A stretch of 64,000 nt of DNA. Source: Saprospiraceae bacterium (lineage in GTDB: Bacteria; Bacteroidota; Bacteroidia; Chitinophagales; Saprospiraceae). The DNA lies in assembly GCA_028279185.1 (NCBI GenBank), contig JANQSS010000027.1:1-64000 (forward strand), read 5' to 3'. This document shows, one piece after another, positions 27,823 through 35,595 of this stretch (positions within the stretch are counted from its first letter, which is position 1; each line of letters opens with the position of its first letter). Both the position numbers and the translations under genes were made by a program. The notes beneath the pieces were generated by a model, which was given only the letters and a program-made list of their open reading frames with translations, had not been told where the DNA came from and did not search any database.

Positions 27823-28365
27823 ATGGATAAGAAGTCAATTTTTTCAAAACATAGAAAAAACTATAAAAACTTTGCACACCTTCTAGCATCAATGCCTGAA
27901 GAGGACTATTTGTATAATCATCATGGTGAAAAATGGGATTGTGGGCAACAGCTGGACCACATAAATCGCACTGTTGCCGTACTCGCCAAGGCAAGTACGA
28001 TGCCAAGGTTTCTAATACGATTAAAATTTGGAAAAGCAAATCGGCCATCGCGGTCATACGATGAGGTAGTTGCATTTTATCGAAAGGGAATTGAAGACGG
28101 ATTTAAGGCAACAGGTCCGTTTATTCCTGAAGCCATTTCGTACGTGGATCGTCAATTTCATATTGACAAAATGATGAAAAACATTCATAAAATCGAACGT
28201 AACATTGGAAAATATTCGGAGAGAAACTTAGACGAAATAATCGTACCTCATCCAGCCTTGGGAATATTAACCATGCGTGAAATAATGTATTTTACGACTT
28301 ATCATGTCGAAGATCATATTCGCCAAATAAAACGAAATTTAAGCTACAGAAAAAGCGAGACCTAA
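27823..28365 (+). CDS. DinB family protein
   Basis: 180 residues. A four-helix-bundle protein with a likely metal site. Seen: LDHINRT with His 46, and TTYHVEDHIRQI with His 161 and His 165 near the C-terminus, in the spacing expected for the three-histidine DinB site. Many DinB-like proteins are thiol S-transferases that use bacillithiol or mycothiol; with a bacilliredoxin gene 3 kb upstream that is a reasonable guess, not shown. The ATG at 27823 follows the GCS2-CBS stop by 5 bases; an upstream frame start at 27715 would overlap that gene by 100 bases and is unlikely. The pair is probably one operon. Confidence 0.82.
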   Translation: MDKKSIFSKHRKNYKNFAHLLASMPEEDYLYNHHGEKWDCGQQLDHINRTVAVLAKASTMPRFLIRLKFGKANRPSRSYDEVVAFYRKGIEDGFKATGPFIPEAISYVDRQFHIDKMMKNIHKIERNIGKYSERNLDEIIVPHPALGILTMREIMYFTTYHVEDHIRQIKRNLSYRKSET

Positions 28366-28430
28366 AAGTCGCCACATTGCCAATTAATTGTTACTCCGGC
28401 TTGTTTAATTGACGCGTATTAAAATGTAAA

Positions 28431-31400
28431 TTATTTCATGAGGGTAATATCTCCCTCTATCATAACTTGCAAGGGCTCTCCCCGACAAGAAACTAAATTG
28501 ATCAAGCTATAATAGGCGTAAACGGCAACAGCTTCCGGTTGATTGAAATCGACACCATCCCAACCAATATTTTGGTTATAAGATTCAAAAACCTTTTGCC
28601 CCCAGCGATTAAATATGTGTAATTCGTAACCGAGAACAATTACTAAATCGCTAAAATAAGGCCGAAACGTCTCATTTATTCCATCGTTATTCGGTGAAAA
28701 GGCATTGGGAAAATAAATGTCATTTTCATCAATGACCGGAAAGGCTTGTACGGCATATCGATTCGTATATGGACATACGCGATTAAAATCGGTTACTACT
28801 TCAAATAGTCCGCTTTCGCCAACCTCGATGGTGGGAGTAGTCTCGCCGGTATTCCAAATATAGGTCGCTCCATCTTGGACCTGTTTACTTGATAAGACAA
28901 AATTGTCGTCCTCGCAGATTCGTATACTGTCCAATGTTATAGGATTTATGGTATCCGCCATAACAATGAAAGAGTCGGTCAGCGGACATTCATCAGGATA
29001 TGTAGTTACCACAATGTATGTGCCCGGACCGTCGATTGTAATCTGCTCACTCGTTGTTCCATCAGACCATAGGTGGGTTAATCCAGGAGATGTGTCACTG
29101 GCCCTTAATGTTGTTGTCTTACCCGGACAAAGATCAAATCGTTCAACGATAGGATCCTTCAAGGGATATTCATCGATGATGAATGAATCGATACGATCGC
29201 AGTTGTTTGGGTCGAGCGTTTGTACCCAGTAAATGCCTGCATCGCGCGCAGTCAAGGACGTACCCGTACTTCCGTCTTGCCATAGAAATTGCAAAGGAGG
29301 ATTGATATCTGGTGGTCCGAGTACGTAATCCTCGGGTTCACATCCCTCTACGGGCACGGAAGAAGAAGGTATAGGAAAGTTGTTAATCTGAAAACTGTCA
29401 ACGAAACAGCCAGCACCTGAAATGGTCTTTACATAATAGATTCCCGGATCTATTACGGTTATTGAAGAGGAAGTTGTACCATCTTGCCACTCGTAGTCGG
29501 CGCCAACCATAATATGTTTTGACTCAAGCGTTAAGGGATCTTCAGCGCATTTAGACATGACTTCATTTGTGGTCTCATCCGGATCGACAACTTCAATCGT
29601 AAGAAATGCTGTATCGGGATCGACGCAGGCAAATTCTGAAAGCCCGATTAGCATAACCTGGTGCGTTCCAACATCATAGGTATGGCGCGGTGATACTTCG
29701 TCGCTCACCGTTCCGTCGCCAAAAGTCCATTCATATATGTCGATTGGACCACGGCTAAAGTTTGTAAACTGAACGTCAAATGGCGCGCAGCCGCTTAAAG
29801 CTGGTGTAACGCTGGCGTTCACCACAATTTCATCTAATTGAAAGTCGAATTTCACGAGTGCCTGATTGCAAGAACCAAATGTTCCCTGTCCCGTTTGACC
29901 TTCCATTCCATTTCTCGTAGCGTAAGCTGTACCGGACACGGGTAAGTCACTTTGACCACGACAACCGGCACAGATAGCCTGATAAATAATTCCTCGTCTA
30001 TCAAATCGACTTGTACCTCCATCTACGTGTTCTCCAACGCCCCCGTCAAAATCTTGTACTCCGCCAAAAAAAGTCCCATATTGAATGTCGCTCACATTTG
30101 GCTTAAGAACAAGAAAATAGAAATCTGAGCCGTCAGTTACGGATTGAAATGCATCAGAAGTCGTAGGAAAGCCGAGGACACTAGTAGTAGAGGGACTCAT
30201 AGGATCCAACGTATTTGTGGTGCCACCCCAACCGGACAGATAGATGCGGTAGCAGTCGTCGATCATAAAAGCATTGAGCGCAAGTACACCAGAAGTGAAA
30301 CCACTGCCAATAACCGTTGAAAAAAAAGTGGAGTCTAAATTTGGCTTCATCTTATGGATAAAATGCGTGCTCCCCGGGATGCTATAGCGACCAGATGTGA
30401 TCGGGTAGTTTCCACTTCGTGCATCTCCAAGTACATAAACTTGATCTTCAGGGTCAACTTCAATAAAATAACATTGATCAGGACCGGATGTCCCCATATA
30501 GGTAGAGGCAAGAAGAGCGGACCCATTATTATTGAATTTACCTAAAAAGCCATCCGATATGCCTCCATGATAACTCGGTCCTTCGGCGTTAGCCGTGGTA
30601 GGAATATTCGAACTCGTAGTACCGCCGGCGAAATATAGATCTCCACTCCCGTCAATTTTCATGGAGTAGGCAACGTCATTTCCTGATCCTCCAAAATAGG
30701 TTGACCACAACAGGTTGGATAGGTTCGAATTAAATTTAAGTATAATGCCGTCATACGTTCCACCATTGTGGGTCTCGCTGAACGCACCGGGCGTGGTTGG
30801 AAAATCAGTGGATGTGGTTGTACTCGCCACATAAATATTATCAGCATCATCTACAATTACCTCGCCTCTAAATTGATCTGCATAATTTACGACTAAATCG
30901 GGGTCATCGTTCACACCATCATTTCTGCTTCCTCCAATAAATGTTGAGCCAATCAATGCACTTCCATCACTTGCAAAAGCAGAAATAAATATATCTGATC
31001 CATTGTTGAATAGTTGGCCATTTGGATTGAACATATTTCCACCATTGAACAAATTATCATATGCCCCCGGGCTAGTTGGAAAATTGCCGGATGAGGTTGA
31101 CCCAAACACAATTAATTCGTCGTTTGAGTTGACTATTAAACTGTGCGGTATGTCGCGTTGATTACCTCCTAAATATGTCGAATATATTAACCCTGTACCG
31201 GTAGAATTGAATTTTGAAATACTCACATCTACGCCGCCCTCAATTGCACCAATGTTTGGATCGTTGTAAGAAATGTCAAAAGCCCCAAAAGTTGTCGGAT
31301 ACCCCGGACCATACGCAATTCCCGCAGCGAATCCGTTGCCACCGGAGTCAAACGCCGCACTGGCACCAAAATTACTGGATGTTGATCCCGTATATGTGGA

Positions 31401-32162
31401 GAAAACAAGTACAGGATCAATGATCAATTCAAAAGCTGTATTGTATCCTTTCGGAAATGAGAATGTAACCGAATTTTTATTCAATTTAAATGAACAGGGA
31501 ACAACAACTTTTTCGTCTCCTAAATATTGGTAGGCATATGGTTTTTTTTCTATGACGGTTCCAATAGATGTTTCAATTATTAATTCTCCATTCTTTATTT
31601 TAATATTATCCACGCCATTATATGTCATTTTAATGTCAGCGGCGTTATGGCCGGGGTAGACGATAAAATCATATTTCAATGCACCGTTGGATTGATAAAC
31701 TTTCATGTCGATGCCTTGATATAAATCTCGGTACAAAACATAATTGTAAAGCGGGACATGTGAATGCCATTTTGAAGCATCACTGCCTAAATAGTAATTG
31801 TTATAGGTTTCCTTCGGCTTTTTTCCTATAACTTCAGTACTCTCCAAAGCACCATCAAATGCAACTTTATATGCGTGGGCTTTGATTCGGGCATCTGAAT
31901 CAAATGCTTCATTTGGGTGATGGTGGACAGGGTTGTTCTTTTCATCAATTAGCAAATACGTGAGGGCATGCTTTTCCGTAAACAGTTTTGAAATGCCAAG
32001 GCTGGCTTCGAATGAATGTGGGCCTTCCCACTGTCCCAGATTTGGTATGAAATGAAGATTTGGAAATTGGCCCTGAACATCTTGATCTCCATAGCCAGCG
32101 TCCGTCCATGCAAGTGCTGACAGGAGCGTAAAAAGAGGGAGTAACAAGTAGTTTCGTTTCAT
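28431..32162 (-). CDS. T9SS cargo with SBBP-like repeats, PKD domain and gliding-motility type C-terminal domain
   Basis: 1243 residues. Order seen: signal peptide; an N-terminal domain starting FIPNLGQWEG (DUF7948-like); a long series of SBBP-type beta-propeller repeats with FSTYTGSTSSN, IYSTYLGGNQRD, LWSTYFGGSGNDVAY and ASTYMGTSGPDQCY; a PKD domain with YEWTFGDGTVSDEVSPRHTY; four Ig-like repeats of about 80 residues, each with a W-x-DG-T-S/T core and paired Cys; then the C-terminal gliding-motility domain with PNAFSPNNDGINETF, FNRWGQKVFES and WDG, which is the type B T9SS signal. It is exported by T9SS and held at or released from the cell surface, probably as an adhesin. Single gene. Ligand unknown. 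Confidence 0.93.
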   Translation of the reverse strand: MKRNYLLLPLFTLLSALAWTDAGYGDQDVQGQFPNLHFIPNLGQWEGPHSFEASLGISKLFTEKHALTYLLIDEKNNPVHHHPNEAFDSDARIKAHAYKVAFDGALESTEVIGKKPKETYNNYYLGSDASKWHSHVPLYNYVLYRDLYQGIDMKVYQSNGALKYDFIVYPGHNAADIKMTYNGVDNIKIKNGELIIETSIGTVIEKKPYAYQYLGDEKVVVPCSFKLNKNSVTFSFPKGYNTAFELIIDPVLVFSTYTGSTSSNFGASAAFDSGGNGFAAGIAYGPGYPTTFGAFDISYNDPNIGAIEGGVDVSISKFNSTGTGLIYSTYLGGNQRDIPHSLIVNSNDELIVFGSTSSGNFPTSPGAYDNLFNGGNMFNPNGQLFNNGSDIFISAFASDGSALIGSTFIGGSRNDGVNDDPDLVVNYADQFRGEVIVDDADNIYVASTTTSTDFPTTPGAFSETHNGGTYDGIILKFNSNLSNLLWSTYFGGSGNDVAYSMKIDGSGDLYFAGGTTSSNIPTTANAEGPSYHGGISDGFLGKFNNNGSALLASTYMGTSGPDQCYFIEVDPEDQVYVLGDARSGNYPITSGRYSIPGSTHFIHKMKPNLDSTFFSTVIGSGFTSGVLALNAFMIDDCYRIYLSGWGGTTNTLDPMSPSTTSVLGFPTTSDAFQSVTDGSDFYFLVLKPNVSDIQYGTFFGGVQDFDGGVGEHVDGGTSRFDRRGIIYQAICAGCRGQSDLPVSGTAYATRNGMEGQTGQGTFGSCNQALVKFDFQLDEIVVNASVTPALSGCAPFDVQFTNFSRGPIDIYEWTFGDGTVSDEVSPRHTYDVGTHQVMLIGLSEFACVDPDTAFLTIEVVDPDETTNEVMSKCAEDPLTLESKHIMVGADYEWQDGTTSSSITVIDPGIYYVKTISGAGCFVDSFQINNFPIPSSSVPVEGCEPEDYVLGPPDINPPLQFLWQDGSTGTSLTARDAGIYWVQTLDPNNCDRIDSFIIDEYPLKDPIVERFDLCPGKTTTLRASDTSPGLTHLWSDGTTSEQITIDGPGTYIVVTTYPDECPLTDSFIVMADTINPITLDSIRICEDDNFVLSSKQVQDGATYIWNTGETTPTIEVGESGLFEVVTDFNRVCPYTNRYAVQAFPVIDENDIYFPNAFSPNNDGINETFRPYFSDLVIVLGYELHIFNRWGQKVFESYNQNIGWDGVDFNQPEAVAVYAYYSLINLVSCRGEPLQVMIEGDITLMK

Positions 32163-32558
32163 ATATTTTTTACGGTTAAATCATTCTTCAGGTCAAGAAA
32201 GCCAGAGCATATGATGACATTGCTATTTGTATACAGTTCTTTCATTTTATTGTTCAAGACGTGAACCATAGTTTCCGACCTTGGCCCGTGTATCTATATA
32301 GATTTCCTCACCTTGAGGAGTAAATTCCTTTATACAAACGTTGCGTACGCCTAAAGCGATGTAAAGGTTGTCATAAAATTTGATGAAAAATGATAAAGAT
32401 GGACCTATCTGGCCTCATTTCACTTTGAGTGTGAATCTACTGGTATAAAAGATGGCTTTGCCACTGTATTGTCTATCTTTGCGTATCGATATTGGGCTGC
32501 TCAAGTCCGGTCAAACAGCAGCTGTAAACCTATAAATGAAACGAAATACGTTATTCTG
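32163..32558. other. Intergenic region before the ATP-grasp trio
   Basis: About 395 bases between divergent genes. A TATCTTTG at 32474-32481 matches the -7 element TANNTTTG on the plus strand, 78 bases before the ATG of the ATP-grasp gene, but no TTTG lies 19 bases upstream of it. The frame of the ATP-grasp gene is open upstream to 32469 and overlaps this element, which argues for the later ATG. Nothing else recognisable. Confidence 0.45.
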
Positions 32559-33521
32559 ATGAACGAAAAGAAGATTGGAATTTTATTTGGAAAAGAACGC
32601 ACCTTCCCGGAAGCCTTTGTCGCACGGGTTAATGAGAAAAATGAGGCCAACATAAGCGCAGAATTTGTGCATGTCGACGAAGTAATACAAGGCAAAGCGA
32701 CTCAATATGCTGTCATCATTGATCGAATATCGCAGGATGTCCCCTTCTACAGATCCTATCTTAAGAATGCAGCCCTTACAGGTACAAAAGTGATCAATAA
32801 CCCATTTTGGTGGAGCGCTGACGAGAAATTCTTCAATAACTGCCTTTGTGAGCATATTGATATTCCAGTGCCGAAAACCGTCTTACTGCCTAGCAATAAA
32901 ATGCCAGATGATACCAGTGGGGAATCGTTTTCGAACCTTAAGTTTCCGTTAGATTGGGAAAAGATCATCGAATATCTGGGAGGTTTCCCTATGTACTTCA
33001 AACCACATGCAGGAGGAGGATGGAAAAGCGTGTATAAGGTGAAGAGCCTCGAACATCTATGGCAGTGTTACAATGAGACGGAGCAACTCGTCATGATGCT
33101 TCAAGAAAATATAGACTTTTCTAGCTATTGGCGATGCTATTATCTGGGCGGTGATCGAGTTCATATTATGCCATATGAACCACGAAATCCGCATCATCTG
33201 CGATACATAGATGAACCAGCGGATGATGATCCTAAATTGTTAGCAACGATTAAAGACTATGTGATCAGAATTAATCATGCGCTGGGCTATGATTTCAATA
33301 CTGTAGAATTTGCTGTTCGTGATGGTGTGCCTATCGCCATCGACTTCTGTAATCCAGCACCTGACGCAGATGTGAATTCAGTTGGAGAAAAAAACTTCGA
33401 ATGGATCGTCGAGAATGCAGCTAATATGGCCATTGACTTTGCCAAAAAACAGGATTTTGACAAAGTCAATGTCAGTTGGGGCAACTTTATCAAAAGCGGT
33501 GTAAAAGGTAGTCGACCGTAA
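32559..33521 (+). CDS. ATP-grasp domain ligase, RimK-like
   Basis: 320 residues. Seen: an N-terminal small domain (KKIGILFGKERTFPEAF), then an ATP-grasp fold with FPMYFKPHAGGGWKSVYKV (ATP-binding lysine and glycine-rich loop), the VMMLQENIDFSSYWRCYYLG strand pair, and the metal site NTVEFAVRDGVPIAIDFCNP with a conserved Glu and Asp/Asn. The reaction would be ATP-dependent amide or peptide bond formation through an acyl phosphate; substrates are unknown. I use the ATG at 32559 because earlier codons have no family match. It is the first gene of a tight trio, followed after 31 bases by an amidotransferase. Confidence 0.85.
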   Translation: MNEKKIGILFGKERTFPEAFVARVNEKNEANISAEFVHVDEVIQGKATQYAVIIDRISQDVPFYRSYLKNAALTGTKVINNPFWWSADEKFFNNCLCEHIDIPVPKTVLLPSNKMPDDTSGESFSNLKFPLDWEKIIEYLGGFPMYFKPHAGGGWKSVYKVKSLEHLWQCYNETEQLVMMLQENIDFSSYWRCYYLGGDRVHIMPYEPRNPHHLRYIDEPADDDPKLLATIKDYVIRINHALGYDFNTVEFAVRDGVPIAIDFCNPAPDADVNSVGEKNFEWIVENAANMAIDFAKKQDFDKVNVSWGNFIKSGVKGSRP

Positions 33522-33552
33522 TTAAAGTAATGGATAAGAAATAACGAATAAA

Positions 33553-34365
33553 ATGAAAGTAGCCATACTTGACATGTACGACGGTACCGAGAATTTAGGT
33601 ATGTCGTCAATATTAAATATCGTTGATCGGTTTCCGCATTTACAACCGGCAATATTCGATGTAAGAGGAAAATGCGAATTACCCGACCTCGAATATGACT
33701 TGTATATTTTAAGCGGAGGACCGGGTAGTCCGCTTGAAGGAGATGGTGTATGGGATCGCGCATTTTACTATTTCCTTGATAAATTATGGAAGCACAATCA
33801 GCGCGAAACCAATAAAAAGTACGCCTTTTTTATTTGCCATTCTTTTCAAATGGCATGTAATTTTTTAAGCCTCGGTGATATTGTTTTACGCAAAACACCT
33901 TCTTTGGGAATATTGCCTGTACACATGACAGAACATGGAAAAAATGAAGAGGTTTTTGATGGCCTGAACGATATTTTCTATGTGGGTGATTTCAGGGCTT
34001 GGCAAGTAATTCAACCCATGCAAGAGCGAATTGATCGCATCGGTTGTAAAGTATTGGCTCTTGAAAAAATCAGACCCCATGTTGACCTGGAAAGAGCAAT
34101 GATGGCAATACGATTTTCACCTGAATGGATAGGTACACAGTTTCACCCAGAAGCGGATCCGGAAGGAATGCTTAAACATTTTAGTGATCCATCGAAGAAA
34201 CTTGATATAATCGATAAACGAGGTGTCGAGCGATATAATAAAATGGTAGCATTGGCCGAGGATCCTACAAAATTAAAAGTTACATTTGATGCTATCCTTC
34301 CCAATTTTATAGCATGGGCAACTGAGCGAATACAATCGCGTCAGAAAGAAAATTGTACAATATAA
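33553..34365 (+). CDS. Class I glutamine amidotransferase-like protein
   Basis: 270 residues. Seen: the oxyanion-hole segment YILSGGPGSP (51-60), the nucleophile Cys 95 in FFICHSFQMAC, and the His 198/Glu 200 pair in GTQFHPEAD. The triad is complete, so it should release ammonia from glutamine; the CHSFQ motif replaces the usual CxGxQ with C-H-S-F-Q. It is not a GuaA, as no synthetase domain follows. The extra 60 C-terminal residues are unassigned. It sits between two ATP-grasp genes, and its stop overlaps the next ATG by one base (TAATG). I infer it supplies ammonia to one of them. Confidence 0.88.
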   Translation: MKVAILDMYDGTENLGMSSILNIVDRFPHLQPAIFDVRGKCELPDLEYDLYILSGGPGSPLEGDGVWDRAFYYFLDKLWKHNQRETNKKYAFFICHSFQMACNFLSLGDIVLRKTPSLGILPVHMTEHGKNEEVFDGLNDIFYVGDFRAWQVIQPMQERIDRIGCKVLALEKIRPHVDLERAMMAIRFSPEWIGTQFHPEADPEGMLKHFSDPSKKLDIIDKRGVERYNKMVALAEDPTKLKVTFDAILPNFIAWATERIQSRQKENCTI

Positions 34366-35558
34366 TGGAGAAAAATGCGCGTTCCATATTTAATGCAAAT
34401 TTTACAGATCAACGCTATACTAATTTCCTGAATGATATAGAACGAGAGTTTAATCACCGACCTACTTTCCGCATCGCCGAAACACCCGTTTTCATTGACC
34501 TCGATTTAAAGGCTAAAGTCTTTGATGCGTGCAATCAAATTACTGATACAATTATTCGTCCTGATTTTAAGGAATTAACAGCCAAAGCGATTCGGCCGGA
34601 GTTTGTTGTTCCCAATGAAACCGAACACAGCCTATTTCTGCAGTATGATTTCGGTGTTTGCGAGGAAGATGGTGAATTGATTCCGAAACTCATCGAAGTG
34701 CAGGGATTTCCAACGTTATACTTTTACCAGGATCTGATAGCAAAAAAGTATCGAGAACATTTTGAAATTGCCGAAAATTATTCGCACTTGGCTAAAGGCT
34801 TGACATCAGAGGAATACAAAGCTTTATTACGTCGGGTTATTGTAGGTTCACACGATCCAAAAAATGTTATATTACTCGAAACCGAACCCGAAATTCAACC
34901 GACACAAATTGACTTCTTATGTACATCTCGCGAGCTTGGTATTAAGACAATTTGTGTTTCTGATTTAAAAAAGGAAGGAAAGGATGTTTATTACGAGCAT
35001 GATGGAAAAAAAATAGGTGTCCATCGTATTTATAATCGTGTGATCTTCGATGAGCTTATCGGTCGCAAGGACTTGAAACGCGAATTTAGATTTAATGATG
35101 AGGCAGATGTAGAATGGGCTGGACATCCGCATTGGTTTTTTAGGATAAGTAAGTTTTCTATTCCTCTGTTTCGAAATAAATACGTTCCGCGTACATATTT
35201 TCTTGATCAGTTGGATCGCATGCCGGAAGACTTGGAAAATTTTGTATTGAAACCATTGTATTCCTTTTCAGGGTCTGGTGTTGTGTTCAATGTAAAGCCA
35301 GAACATTTCAATGCTATTGAAGATCCTTCCAATTTTATTTTGCAGGAAAAGGTGAAATATTCACCAGTCGTTCAAGGACTTGATGACAAAATAAAATGTG
35401 AAATTCGCATGCTTTTGATTTGGGAGCCTGGGGAACCAAGACCGCGTATTGTCAATAATCTGGCTCGCCTAAGCCGAGGTGAAATGATCGGAGTGAAATA
35501 CAATAAAGATAAAACCTGGGTGGGCGGTTCAGTAGCCTTTTTTCAACAAGACAGATAA
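34365..35558 (+). CDS. ATP-grasp-like protein (third gene of the trio)
   Basis: 397 residues. I do not recognise a named family. Seen: LIPKLIEVQGFPTLYFYQD (a metal-site-like Glu block), a central ILLETEPEIQPTQIDFL and IGVHRIYNRVIFDEL region, then FVLKPLYSFSGSGVVF with a lysine before a glycine-rich loop, as in ATP-grasp phosphate binding, and FILQEKVKYSPV plus CEIRMLLIWEP. The order suggests a rearranged or circularly permuted ATP-grasp fold. No signal peptide. The ATG overlaps the amidotransferase stop by one base; a TTG at 34353 is an alternative. Co-translation implies joint action with the two genes before it. Confidence 0.7.
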   Translation: MEKNARSIFNANFTDQRYTNFLNDIEREFNHRPTFRIAETPVFIDLDLKAKVFDACNQITDTIIRPDFKELTAKAIRPEFVVPNETEHSLFLQYDFGVCEEDGELIPKLIEVQGFPTLYFYQDLIAKKYREHFEIAENYSHLAKGLTSEEYKALLRRVIVGSHDPKNVILLETEPEIQPTQIDFLCTSRELGIKTICVSDLKKEGKDVYYEHDGKKIGVHRIYNRVIFDELIGRKDLKREFRFNDEADVEWAGHPHWFFRISKFSIPLFRNKYVPRTYFLDQLDRMPEDLENFVLKPLYSFSGSGVVFNVKPEHFNAIEDPSNFILQEKVKYSPVVQGLDDKIKCEIRMLLIWEPGEPRPRIVNNLARLSRGEMIGVKYNKDKTWVGGSVAFFQQDR

Positions 35559-35595
35559 ATTAGACAATTAAGTAGATCTGTACGTCGGCTCCAAA

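Noticed and set aside
33287-33763. 158-residue open frame antisense across the first two genes of the ATP-grasp trio
   Set aside because: It crosses the junction of two conserved sense genes and has no known motif.
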